A DNA stretch of 23,113 nt from Chloroflexi bacterium RBG_19FT_COMBO_55_16 (GTDB lineage Bacteria > Chloroflexota > Anaerolineae > Anaerolineales > UBA4823): NCBI GenBank assembly GCA_001795335.1, contig MGOK01000121.1, forward strand, positions 33,424 through 56,536, given 5' to 3'. A program made the position numbers and the translations under genes. Every line of letters begins with the position of its first letter. The first letter of the stretch is position 1. Positions 8,016 through 15,452 of the stretch are shown in pieces. The notes under the pieces were generated by a model, which did no database searches, was not told the DNA's origin, and saw only the letters and a list, made by a program, of their open reading frames with translations.

Positions 8016-8024
8016 ATCTTACCA
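8016..8024 (-). promoter_or_regulatory. Candidate extended -10 (TGG-TAAGAT) for PhoD-like gene
   Basis: On the minus strand TGGTAAGAT fits an extended -10 element; a TCTTGT-like -35 sits 17 nt upstream. It would give a leader of roughly 115 nt that includes the palindrome at 7959-7976. Short motif evidence only. Confidence 0.25.
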
Positions 8025-8091
8025 GAAACTTAGGTGCAACAAGACAGATTCTTCGATTTCCATTCCGCGCGCTTCTTTCCCCCAACTGAGT

Positions 8092-8097
8092 TATAAT
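8092..8097 (+). promoter_or_regulatory. Candidate -10 box TATAAT upstream of ilvE
   Basis: A perfect TATAAT lies 49 nt before the ilvE GTG start. No good TTGACA-like -35 is seen at 16-18 nt spacing, so an activator or other contacts would be needed. Confidence 0.4.
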
Positions 8098-8146
8098 CCG
8101 GTCCAGGAGAGAAGTCGTCCGATTTCCTTCTTCAGGAGGCCTTTCT

Positions 8147-9100
8147 GTGAACCTTCCCAAGTATGCGTACTTTCGCGGCGAGATCGTTCCTTATTCTGAA
8201 GCCAGGGTGGGGGTCTTGACCCATGGGCTCAATTATGCCACCGCCTTCTTCGGAGGCATGCGCGCCTATTGGAACGAAGCCGAGGAACAATTGTATGTGT
8301 TTCGCCTCCGCGAACACTTCCAGCGATTTTTGAACTCTGCGAAGATCATGCGCATGGAGTGTTCGCATACGCCGGAAAGTTTGAGCGAGCTGACGATCGA
8401 GCTGCTGAATAAAGAAAATTATCGTTGCGACATCTACATCCGCCCCCTGATATTCAAATCAGACGAGATTATCGGCGTGAAGCTGCACGACCTGCACGAC
8501 GAGCTCTCCATCGTGGCGTTCCCCTTTGAGCGCTATATGGCAAACGAGACGGACGCCCACGTCACGATCTCCTCCTGGCGACGCGTGGACGACAACATGA
8601 TCCCGGCCAGAGGTAAGATCAGCGGAGCCTATGCGAACTCGGCGCTGATTAAAACCGACGCCGTCATGGCTGGTTTTGATGAAGCCCTGGTACTCACCCA
8701 GGAAGGTCACGTCTCGGAAGGCAGCGCCATGAATGTGTTCATGGTCACGGCTGGCACGGTCATCACCCCTCCGATCACCGAAAACATCCTGGAAGGCATC
8801 ACCCGTCGTACCGCGATCGAGCTGGCGCGCGAGGAGTTGGGCCGGCCCGTGGTTGAACGCCCGATTGACCGCACCGAGGTCTACCTGTGTGACGAATTCT
8901 TCATGACCGGCACCGCTGCCCAGATCACCGCGGTGACCCGCATCGATCATCGGCCAGTCGGCACGGGGGCAATGGGGCCCATCACGACTCGCCTGCGGGA
9001 GCTATACCAGGACGTGGTGCGCGGCCGCCATCCCAGATACCGGGATTGGAATGCGCCGGTTTACATCACAGAGAAAATAGCGGCAACAAAGTTAGGTTGA
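8147..9100 (+). CDS. ilvE: Branched-chain amino acid aminotransferase
   Basis: A fold-type IV PLP aminotransferase (317 residues) that makes leucine, isoleucine and valine from their keto acids with glutamate. It begins with GTG at 8147, fixed by a strong AGGAGG (8134-8139) 7 nt upstream. The N-terminal domain has GLNYATAFFGGMRAYW, the expected PLP lysine is Lys157 in RGKISGAYANSALIK, followed by EGHVSEGSAMNVF, the phosphate-binding TPPITENILEGITR and EFFMTGTAAQITAV. These are the standard IlvE signatures and the length is normal. The related D-amino-acid or 4-amino-4-deoxychorismate lyase families share the fold but are less likely. Monocistronic, convergent with the kinase gene, 34 nt apart. 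Confidence 0.9.
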   Translation: MNLPKYAYFRGEIVPYSEARVGVLTHGLNYATAFFGGMRAYWNEAEEQLYVFRLREHFQRFLNSAKIMRMECSHTPESLSELTIELLNKENYRCDIYIRPLIFKSDEIIGVKLHDLHDELSIVAFPFERYMANETDAHVTISSWRRVDDNMIPARGKISGAYANSALIKTDAVMAGFDEALVLTQEGHVSEGSAMNVFMVTAGTVITPPITENILEGITRRTAIELAREELGRPVVERPIDRTEVYLCDEFFMTGTAAQITAVTRIDHRPVGTGAMGPITTRLRELYQDVVRGRHPRYRDWNAPVYITEKIAATKLG

Positions 9101-9134
9101 TCGTCTACAAGATTGCCAAACGCTCAACACCTGC

Positions 9135-10814
9135 TTAGAGAGCAAGCGGAATCCGAACAGTGAATTCCGTTCCTTTACCCGGCTGGCTCTCGACCAGGAT
9201 ATCGCCCCCATGTTGTTCAATAATATGGTGACACACAAAAAGGCCCAGACCTGTGCCTTGTCCAGGGTCTTTGGTGGTATAAAACGGCTCAAAAATGTGG
9301 GACAGGTGATCCAGGGGAATCCCCCTGCCATTATCTGAGATTGTAATGCGCACCTCATCCTCGACTTTACGGCTGGTTACGCGAATCTCGCCCGGTTCCT
9401 CATCGAGGGCGTCGACCGCGTTGACCAATAAATTGATCCAGACCCCCTGGAGCTGATCCTGGCTAGCCATGAGTAGCGGCAGATTTTCTCCCAGGTCGGA
9501 CACGAGGCGGATCGAGCGTACGGAAAGTTCGTGCTGGATCAGGGCCATCGCCCGGCGGAGAGTCTCGTTTAAGTCGGTAGGTGCCAGCTCGAAACGCTCC
9601 TGGCGAGCGAAAACGAGCAGATTCCGCACAACCTGGGAAGCGCGCTCGCTGGCCCGGACGATGAGATCGAGCATGTCCTGGACCTCGATATCCTGGCCCG
9701 AACGCCCACGTTGCAGCAGTTGGGCATTAGCAATGATCGCAGTGAGCGGGTTGTTGATCTCATGGGCCACCCCTGCGGCAAGTTGGCCGACAGCCGCCAG
9801 TTTCTCCGACTGTACCAGCGAAGCTTCCAGCCGGCGCCGCTCTGTAACGTCTTCTTCGAACAAGATCGCCTGGATGACATGGCCGGATTCGTTATAGACG
9901 GGATAGGTACTGATCTCAAGGACCTGCCAGCCCCCATCGGGCTGTGGACGCCGTTCTGTCCGCCGAGTCGCCTCCCCGCTCTTGAATGTACCACCCACCA
10001 GGCAGGCCTGGCATAGGCGAGTGCGCTGGAACAGGGCTTCATAACACCGCCTGCCGACCAGCTCTTTTGGATGCGTCCCAACCAGGCCAGCGCGATTCAT
10101 GTTTACGGCGTCCAAGACGTAGTCGCGATCGACGATATACATCGAGGTGGGCGTACTATCGAAGAGCGCCCGTAAGATATTGCGCGAGCGCAGCAGCTCG
10201 CGGCGTCTGATCTCTAGACGGACATTGGCCTCCTGGAGTTGACGTGCGCCCTGGATATCCACCATAACCCTGGCGATCGCTGCAGCCAGCGCGGTTAACA
10301 CTTCCTGGTCACGGGTGTCGAAAGGCGACCCGCGCTTATTGAGCACCTCTATAGCCCCTAAGGTCTCCCCAGCCCAAACCAAAGGGACGCACATCAACGA
10401 GTGGACAGTGAATCCCTCCCAGGCGTCAACCGCCGGGTCAAAGCGCGCCTCTGCAGAGACGTTATCCACCCGAACTGGCTGGCCTGTCAGGATAGCTTCA
10501 GCCACCAGTCCGGTTTCCACCACCTGAGAGACCAGGGCGACTCGAGCGGTTTCCCCCCCCAAGGTCTTCTTTACGACTGTTCTTCCTTCAACCTGATCAA
10601 GCCAGAATAAAATACCCGCCTCAGTGTTTAAGATCTGGCAGAGCTGCGTCAGCAGCCAGGCCTGGGCTTTTAACGATGTGAGATCGGATCTGACCAGCTT
10701 CCCCAATAATGATAAAGCGGCCATCGATATGTCGTTTCCGCTCATACCAGGTGCGGCACTAGGGCTCGATTGAAGTTCTTCTCCAGGCAGGTCTGCGAGT
10801 CGCATAGATTTCAT
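9135..10814 (-). CDS. GAF-PAS sensor histidine kinase
   Basis: A 559-residue soluble-looking histidine kinase. A GAF domain (about 45-190) is followed by a short coiled linker, a PAS domain (about 210-325) that contains a Cys268-x2-Cys271 pair, then HisKA with phospho-acceptor His351 in GVAHEINNPLTAI, and a HATPase domain with the N box WINLLVNAVDALD, G1 ISDNGRGIP, F box IFEPFYTTKDP and G2 GTGLGL. No membrane segment is present, so it should sense an internal signal such as a small ligand or redox state; the cysteine pair is suggestive but not diagnostic. It lies 15 nt downstream of the OmpR-type regulator gene, its likely partner. No ribosome binding site precedes the ATG; Met4 is an alternative start. 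Confidence 0.92.
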   Translation of the reverse strand: MKSMRLADLPGEELQSSPSAAPGMSGNDISMAALSLLGKLVRSDLTSLKAQAWLLTQLCQILNTEAGILFWLDQVEGRTVVKKTLGGETARVALVSQVVETGLVAEAILTGQPVRVDNVSAEARFDPAVDAWEGFTVHSLMCVPLVWAGETLGAIEVLNKRGSPFDTRDQEVLTALAAAIARVMVDIQGARQLQEANVRLEIRRRELLRSRNILRALFDSTPTSMYIVDRDYVLDAVNMNRAGLVGTHPKELVGRRCYEALFQRTRLCQACLVGGTFKSGEATRRTERRPQPDGGWQVLEISTYPVYNESGHVIQAILFEEDVTERRRLEASLVQSEKLAAVGQLAAGVAHEINNPLTAIIANAQLLQRGRSGQDIEVQDMLDLIVRASERASQVVRNLLVFARQERFELAPTDLNETLRRAMALIQHELSVRSIRLVSDLGENLPLLMASQDQLQGVWINLLVNAVDALDEEPGEIRVTSRKVEDEVRITISDNGRGIPLDHLSHIFEPFYTTKDPGQGTGLGLFVCHHIIEQHGGDILVESQPGKGTEFTVRIPLAL

Positions 10815-10829
10815 TGTTTCAAGAGGAGG

Positions 10830-11648
10830 TCATTCCTGTCCCTTGACTTCACTGACGGTATAACCATACCCAGGCACTGTATGGATGAAATCAGGCAAGC
10901 TGGGATCCGATTCCACCCGCTCACGCAGGTTCTTAATGTGCACGCGCACAAGGTCTGGGCTACCCGAATCGATCGGATAGTCCCAAACCTCATCCAACAG
11001 CCGCGCCGGAGAGTAGATCTGATCAGGATGGCTCATCAAGTGATACAGCAGATCGTACTGCACAGGTGTCAGCCGTACTTTCCCGCGCTGCGGGGTATGC
11101 AATTCGTATGAATGGGTATCCAAGACATAATCGCCGACAACCAGGCAATGGTTGGTGCCCGGCGTTTTGGATTTGGATCGGATCTGCTGCAAGGCCTGGC
11201 GGGCGCTGGCGGTCAGTTCTATTTTATCTAACGAGCGGGTCGGAATTTCAGGGGCCAATGCGGCACCGTGTAATTTCACACGGCGCAGGATGGCGCGCAC
11301 TCGCAGGACGAGTTCATCCACGTTAAAAGGCTTGGTCAGGTAATCATCCGCCCCGGCCATGAAGCCGGCGATTTTGTCTTCATCCTTGATTTTCGCAGTG
11401 AGAAACAAGACCGGCACATCAGAGAGCAGGGGATCGGCGCGCAACTCACGGCAAACCGCGTACCCATCCATGCCAGGCATAATGATGTCGAGGACAATCA
11501 GGTCTGGCGGCCGCTTGTGCGCAATTTTAATGCCGTTTTCGCCGTCTCTGGCGACGGCGATCTTGAACTCATCCCCGCGTAGGCTGCGCTCGATCGTCCG
11601 GGCGACCAGCTCGTCATCTTCGATGACCAGAATATAAGCCGAACTCAT
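10830..11648 (-). CDS. OmpR-family response regulator
   Basis: A 272-residue transcription regulator with a receiver domain (1-125) and a C-terminal winged helix (about 175-265). Receiver residues are Asp11, Asp12, phospho-acceptor Asp54, Thr84 and Lys106. The winged helix shows the OmpR pattern LTPVQYDLLYHLMSHPDQ, VHIKNLRERVE and a final VPGYGYTV hairpin. The segment between the domains (about 125-172) is longer than usual. The ATG at 11648 has GGAGG at good spacing. It precedes the GAF-PAS kinase gene in the same operon, so the two form an orthodox two-component pair; its targets are unknown. Confidence 0.95.
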   Translation of the reverse strand: MSSAYILVIEDDELVARTIERSLRGDEFKIAVARDGENGIKIAHKRPPDLIVLDIIMPGMDGYAVCRELRADPLLSDVPVLFLTAKIKDEDKIAGFMAGADDYLTKPFNVDELVLRVRAILRRVKLHGAALAPEIPTRSLDKIELTASARQALQQIRSKSKTPGTNHCLVVGDYVLDTHSYELHTPQRGKVRLTPVQYDLLYHLMSHPDQIYSPARLLDEVWDYPIDSGSPDLVRVHIKNLRERVESDPSLPDFIHTVPGYGYTVSEVKGQE

Positions 11649-11810
11649 GCCTCGCCTCCAGATCTCCTGGATAAAACCTTCCCCAATTGGGAGGACTGTC
11701 TGGAGGATTTTACCATGCCTGGGGAGACCTAAACGCCTTCCCGGCGGTTGTTAGCTGAACAATCTTGTAAGGTCGGACCGCTGGATCTAACAGCAAATTA
11801 ACGCCACTTT

Positions 11811-11897
11811 CTAGGGTGTCAGAGCGTATCCCAGGCTCAGCAAGTTCAGGTGGAGCACGCCCAGCGGATCAACCTGATCGTATTCGACGATCCTCAT
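11811..11897 (-). pseudogene. N-terminal remnant of GNAT-type acetyltransferase
   Basis: A 28-codon reading frame starts with an ATG that overlaps the TGA of the upstream small gene (ATGA) and ends at TAG (11811-11813). Its peptide, opening MRIVEYDQVDPLGVLHLNLL and ending GYALTP, resembles from memory the start of Chloroflexota GNAT N-acetyltransferases, in which about 200 more residues follow. Nothing acetyltransferase-like continues in any frame downstream, so the gene looks 3'-deleted rather than merely stopped. It was presumably the fourth gene of the CPBP operon. The identification rests on a short N-terminal match, so it remains an inference. The spacer 11649-11810 shows no other gene. 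Confidence 0.5.
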
Positions 11898-12139
11898 GGC
11901 GGTGTTCCGCGCGAAAACTCGATTGACACCAGGGTCAGCCCCAGGTCACGCACCTTGTTCAACAGGCCGAGAAGAGCAGCCTGGTCAGTCACCGGGCCAG
12001 ACAGGAGCGTGCTGCCGTCCTTGCAGTGAACGATCGATAACCCCTCGAACCATCCAGACCAGTGATCGGCCAGGTGATCCTTTACCTTGATCTCACAGAG
12101 CCCACCTTCCTGCAGAGGCATCTTTAGCATGTCATTCAT
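11894..12139 (-). CDS. Small conserved protein of unknown function (81 aa)
   Basis: The ATG at 12139 is chosen because AAGGA lies about 8 nt upstream and because a longer frame to 12229 would overlap the CPBP-like gene. The product is soluble with no signal or membrane segment. The core CEIKVKDHLADHWSGWFEGL, IVHCKDGSTLLSGPVTDQAALLGLLNKVRDLGL resembles a family of short hypothetical proteins seen in Chloroflexota and actinobacteria; no function is known to me. It follows the CPBP-like gene by 20 nt and its stop overlaps the start of the GNAT remnant, so all are one transcript. A role as a small regulatory or binding partner is only a guess. Confidence 0.7.
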   Translation of the reverse strand: MNDMLKMPLQEGGLCEIKVKDHLADHWSGWFEGLSIVHCKDGSTLLSGPVTDQAALLGLLNKVRDLGLTLVSIEFSRGTPP

Positions 12140-12159
12140 TGGAATCCTTGTACGGTCAA

Positions 12160-12948
12160 TCAGAACAATGTCATTAAAACCCGGCGCAGCCCGTCGCCGA
12201 GCCAGATCGCCACAACATTCCTCCGCCACAAGAAAAGTGCTGTAAGGAGCGCTACACCCACCAGTGTAAGAGGGAAGTTCATCGCCTCGTACCAGTACTC
12301 GGGATTCGTCATCTCATGTGCGGTATACATCAGGCCAATCATCACAGGGGTCAAAAGTAGGCCAAATTTGTGGGACAACCTCTCGGCCAGAAAGCCAAAG
12401 TAGAAGAGATTCTCAACGGACGAGGCAGGATTGGCGAAGAGGCGATCCAAACCGGCCAGCAGGGCACTGCCGGGGAAATGGGATTGCGAGACCGGCTGCA
12501 GCAGGCTCGGCAAGGCACCCATGAGTCCGAAGAGAAGAATGGCAGCTGCATCGCCTTTCCATCCCCGTGAACGCAGGCCGAGTTCAGATAGATCGAATCG
12601 CCAGTGGAGGTAAGCCAGCACCAACACTGTGATGGCTGCAATGCCCCTGAAAATGGACCACAAGCTGGTTGCGACGAGTGCAAGCAGGAGCGGTAGCAGG
12701 AAGCCAGGTTGGCGAACGGTCTGCCATCCCTTGACCAAGATTAACGGAATGACTAAAAACACTCCGCCGTAGATGATTAGACCGAATAAGATATCCTTCG
12801 CAATTGAGAATGTCCAGCCCTGTAAGTCAGCGCCAAGGACGAACAGGAGCGTGCCGTTGAGAATGGTAGCAAGTATGATGAAGATCACCCACACGAGAAG
12901 AGCCAGTCGGATCGGGCGGGCTGTGTCAGCCAGGGATTGATTGGCCAT
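12160..12948 (-). CDS. CPBP-like membrane protein with degenerate active site
   Basis: A 262-residue integral membrane protein with about seven hydrophobic segments. It has a CPBP (Abi/CAAX-type) layout, including the pre-domain FDLSELGLRSRGWKGD, but the protease motif EExxxR is reduced to E179-N-L-F-Y-F, so the second glutamate and the arginine are missing; the later FxxxH-like site is MYTAH (His211). It is probably not an active protease and may be a scaffold or transporter-like paralogue of its neighbour. The ATG at 12948 is fixed by GAGGAG about 8 nt upstream; the longer frame to 13044 overlaps the previous gene. It lies 31 nt after the intact CPBP gene in the same operon. Confidence 0.7.
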   Translation of the reverse strand: MANQSLADTARPIRLALLVWVIFIILATILNGTLLFVLGADLQGWTFSIAKDILFGLIIYGGVFLVIPLILVKGWQTVRQPGFLLPLLLALVATSLWSIFRGIAAITVLVLAYLHWRFDLSELGLRSRGWKGDAAAILLFGLMGALPSLLQPVSQSHFPGSALLAGLDRLFANPASSVENLFYFGFLAERLSHKFGLLLTPVMIGLMYTAHEMTNPEYWYEAMNFPLTLVGVALLTALFLWRRNVVAIWLGDGLRRVLMTLF

Positions 12949-12979
12949 ATTTAAATCTCCTCTTTTGTTGCAGATCAGG

Positions 12980-13609
12980 TTATCTTTCCATCCCAGCGCC
13001 AAGCAATGGCAAGAAAAACGAGATGTTCCACAAGGCGTGAGCAAGATATGCTCCCCATAGGCTTCGGGTGCGAAGGGTCAACCCCCCGAACCAGGCCAAC
13101 AGGATGAATAGGCTCACAAAAGACAGATAATTGCCATCCCAGAGATAATGCGGATGAGCAAAAGTATGCAGGGCTGCGGCTAGCCACACGGCCAGAGTCG
13201 GGGCCAACTTGCGGCTGATCAGCCACGCGAGCAGAAAACCACGAAACTCCAGTTCTTCCACCGCCGGGAAGAACAGGTTGTTAGCTAACATCCTCACCGC
13301 TTGAGCGACGGTTGGCCAGCGAGGTTCCCCGAATTGCATCCAGGCGATAGCCATCCCTGCCAGGAAACCCAAAGGCAAGGCAAGTAATCCCTCTTGTATG
13401 GCGCGCCGTGAGAGGCCGCTTTTTAAATAGACGAGATCCAGGTGTGGCCACAAGGCGATCAGAGCCAGTAAAAGAAACGCGGCTTGCAGCATTTGATAAG
13501 GCAGTGGCCCACCTGTGGAGAATAACCAATCGCTTGCTATCCTCAGCAAGATGGATACTCCGGCAAGGCTGAAAGCAACTGTTTCTCGACTGATAGATTT
13601 GAGTGCCAT
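12980..13609 (-). CDS. CPBP-family intramembrane metalloprotease
   Basis: A 209-residue membrane protein of the CPBP (CAAX protease and bacteriocin-processing/immunity) family. All three family motifs are present: E118-E119-x3-R123-G, F150-x3-H154, and H191-x3-N195, inside hydrophobic helices. In studied relatives the glutamates and histidines bind the catalytic metal for cleavage within the membrane; bacterial roles include bacteriocin self-immunity and processing of small peptides. The ATG at 13609 has AGGA about 8 nt upstream. It heads an operon with a catalytically degenerate paralogue, a small conserved protein and a GNAT remnant. No bacteriocin gene was found nearby, so the substrate is unknown. 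Confidence 0.85.
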   Translation of the reverse strand: MALKSISRETVAFSLAGVSILLRIASDWLFSTGGPLPYQMLQAAFLLLALIALWPHLDLVYLKSGLSRRAIQEGLLALPLGFLAGMAIAWMQFGEPRWPTVAQAVRMLANNLFFPAVEELEFRGFLLAWLISRKLAPTLAVWLAAALHTFAHPHYLWDGNYLSFVSLFILLAWFGGLTLRTRSLWGAYLAHALWNISFFLPLLGAGMER

Positions 13610-13655
13610 TGTATTCTATCCTGTTCTTCGCGATTATCGTCAGGGATCATGCGCG

Positions 13656-13802
13656 CTACAGCGGGATACGGCGCTGCGGGTCCACCGAACCAGCGACGCT
13701 ATACCAGGTCTGTCCATTCTCGGTACGGATGGCAGCCGGAAGTCCGGGCAGGCTCTGTTGATTGACGTCCACATCCAGCACGACCTGGAGATTGGCATCC
13801 GG
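13656..13802 (-). pseudogene. 48-codon coding extension after the polyferredoxin TGA
   Basis: Directly after the TGA of the polyferredoxin gene the same frame stays open for 48 codons (13802 to 13659) and closes with TAG at 13656-13658. The peptide reads PDANLQVVLDVDVNQQSL, PGLPAAIRTENGQTWYSV, AGSVDPQRRIPL. Codon choice is like that of the neighbouring genes (GTG, GAC, GTC, CTG, ACC, GTG rich) and the peptide alternates like beta strands, unlike random read-through. There is no ATG and no convincing ribosome binding site, although two GTG codons occur early. Most simply it is the original C-terminus cut off by a CGA-to-TGA change or a sequencing error; a separate small protein is the alternative. 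Confidence 0.55.
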
Positions 13803-14795
13803 TCAATCCGCCGCAGACATGGCCTTAGAGGGCAACTTCGGCGCGCGCTCCCGCAGGAAATCCTTGCCTCCCAGGTCAAAACCGAACGAAAGTTTAAGCG
13901 CGTCCCTGGCGCAGACGGTGATGCAGGTCTGGCACAGGCTGCATTCCGTAGAGAGCACCCGCTGGCCGTTCAGAATATACTCAGGGATACGGATGTCCAT
14001 CGGGCAGGTCTTCACGCAGGCGCCGCAATCGTTGCACTTTTCGGTCTGGCCGCCTATCTTCATCAGCGACAAGCGCGTCGTGATCTTGAGCGGCACGCTG
14101 ACCGGGCAGGCGTACTTGCAGAAGGCGCGGTTATCTTTGAGAGCGTAGGCCAGCCCGATTCCGAGGGCGTAATATGCGAGGTTGCCAATCAGGAACCAAA
14201 CCACCGCTGTCCGCCCGGCCGCGCCGTTGGTGTAATCAAAGACAAAGAAGAGCACAAGAACCAGGCTCAGGCTGAGTGTGAAGTGCAGATACCGCAGCCA
14301 GCCCCACCGCCCGGGCAGGCGCCCGCTGGGACGCTTGAAGGGCAGCAAGTCCAGCACCATGACTGTCCAGCAGGCCCACCCGCAGTATAACCGCCCGAAT
14401 AGCACTGGGCCGATGATCTTGGCGATGAAATAGTGGATCACCGCCATCTGGATCACGCCCGTCAGCAGGCCGAAGAAGAAGCCTTCAATCTGGGTGTTCT
14501 CCACCCCCATCAAGACCGCAAAGATAAACAGGAAACCGCCAACCATAAACAGCGTCAGGCGCCGGCCGATCGGTTTTTTCTGCTTAGGCAGCACGGCATA
14601 CAGGCTCAGCCCGAGGCCAAGCGAGCTGCCGATGTAGCCGAACATAACCAGCGGCTGGGCAGAGCCTGAAGCCAAAAAGCCCCACATCGCCACGCCCCAA
14701 AAGACCAGCATGACCACGCCAGGGACGAGCAATTTTTTCCACGGGATGCTACTTTTATCTTTTATGAGATGGTTGCTTGCTTGAGTTCCAGCCAT
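13803..14795 (-). CDS. Membrane polyferredoxin (NapH/MauN-like 4Fe-4S protein)
   Basis: A 330-residue membrane iron-sulfur protein of the NapH/CcoG/RdxA-like group that passes electrons between the quinone pool or cytoplasm and a partner. About five to six membrane helices are interrupted by GRLYCGWACW and FCKYACPVSVP, the two family Cys motifs that follow helices. A cytoplasmic double 4Fe-4S domain follows: C254-x2-C257-x2-C260-x3-C264-P and C285-x2-C288-x2-C291-x3-C295, the second without the usual proline. The ATG at 14795 has AGAGGAGA about 9 nt upstream. The annotated stop may be a nonsense mutation, because the frame continues for 48 codons. The neighbouring DUF385 gene, 80 nt upstream in transcription, may be functionally linked. 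Confidence 0.85.
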   Translation of the reverse strand: MAGTQASNHLIKDKSSIPWKKLLVPGVVMLVFWGVAMWGFLASGSAQPLVMFGYIGSSLGLGLSLYAVLPKQKKPIGRRLTLFMVGGFLFIFAVLMGVENTQIEGFFFGLLTGVIQMAVIHYFIAKIIGPVLFGRLYCGWACWTVMVLDLLPFKRPSGRLPGRWGWLRYLHFTLSLSLVLVLFFVFDYTNGAAGRTAVVWFLIGNLAYYALGIGLAYALKDNRAFCKYACPVSVPLKITTRLSLMKIGGQTEKCNDCGACVKTCPMDIRIPEYILNGQRVLSTECSLCQTCITVCARDALKLSFGFDLGGKDFLRERAPKLPSKAMSAAD

Positions 14796-14823
14796 TGGAT
14801 TTTCTCCTCTTTTGATCCAAAAC

Positions 14824-14859
14824 TCTTCTCAGTGTTCTCTGCGTTTCTCTGTGGTTCAA
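14824..14859. repeat. ACAGAGA-type short repeat in spacer
   Basis: On the minus strand the spacer reads as units ACCACAGAGA, AACGCAGAGA, ACACTGAGA. This matches the low-complexity CACAGAGAA spacer repeat seen in many environmental bacterial genomes. It lies between the DUF385 stop and the polyferredoxin start and has no coding content. Confidence 0.6.
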
Positions 14860-14875
14860 TCTTTTTGTGCGGCTT

Positions 14876-15316
14876 TCAGTTGTTCGCCACTTCTACAACC
14901 GGCCTGGTGCGGACGATCACCCTCCCGTGGGCGGCCCGGCACACATCCGTGAAGTCCGGCTGGCCATTTGGACCAGGCTTCACCTGCAGATAGCGGGCGT
15001 ACCCGGGCGCGCCTTTTAATAAAGCCATCAGGCTCGTAGCCACGGCGGATCCATCTTCGATAACCTCTGCCGTGGCTTTCAATTCTCGCCCTTGCAGCCG
15101 GATCGTGACCGGAGCGCCACCGCGCAGGTTGCGCCACCAGGTGCGCCCCCGCAAGCTGACCGTCAACAGCTCGTTACCGTCCGGGACATAGTTTACAGGT
15201 ACGGTATAGACCTGGCCGCTCTTGCGCCCGGTGTAGGTGATCGACATCACGTTCTTGCTCACCAGCCCGTGCAGCGGGGAATGTATTAGACCTTTCATGA
15301 TCGGGTTGAACCACAT
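14876..15316 (-). CDS. DUF385-family deazaflavin (F420)-dependent oxidoreductase
   Basis: A small split-barrel flavin/deazaflavin protein of 146 residues, related to the Ddn nitroreductase family (F420H2-dependent quinone reductase) of mycobacteria. Signature blocks are NVMSITYTGRKSGQVYTV, LLTVSLRGRTWWRNLRG and VTIRLQGRELKATAEVI, which form the cofactor-phosphate and ring pocket. The ATG at 15316 is chosen because AGGAGG lies 7 nt upstream and because related proteins start at MWFNPIMKGL; the longer frame to 15349 has no ribosome binding site. Whether this host makes F420 cannot be judged here; FMN use is possible in the fold. It is followed by the polyferredoxin on the same strand, suggesting a redox unit. 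Confidence 0.85.
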   Translation of the reverse strand: MWFNPIMKGLIHSPLHGLVSKNVMSITYTGRKSGQVYTVPVNYVPDGNELLTVSLRGRTWWRNLRGGAPVTIRLQGRELKATAEVIEDGSAVATSLMALLKGAPGYARYLQVKPGPNGQPDFTDVCRAAHGRVIVRTRPVVEVANN

Positions 15317-15360
15317 GGCCGTCCTCCTGGGTAGAAACTGCTGGCTCATTTCTACGCTAG

Positions 15361-15366
15361 AGTATA
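15361..15366 (-). promoter_or_regulatory. Candidate -10 (TATACT) for the DUF385 gene
   Basis: On the minus strand TATACT lies about 45 nt before the chosen ATG at 15316. A TTGACA is present further upstream, but its 24-nt spacing to TATACT is too long, so the pairing is doubtful. Confidence 0.3.
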
Positions 15367-15452
15367 GCCAACCATGACTTTAGCCGCATCTGTCAAAAGT
15401 TATATTCGAGGTTTATCTTTGGGTTTTTTGGGAGATCGATGTGGAAAAAGAA

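Noticed and set aside
12949..13044. Longer N-terminus for the degenerate CPBP protein
   Set aside because: It would overlap the upstream CPBP gene and bypass the good GAGGAG ribosome binding site before 12948.
13803..13805. TGA as a selenocysteine codon in the polyferredoxin
   Set aside because: No convincing SECIS hairpin follows within the expected distance, and the position after SAAD is not a redox site.
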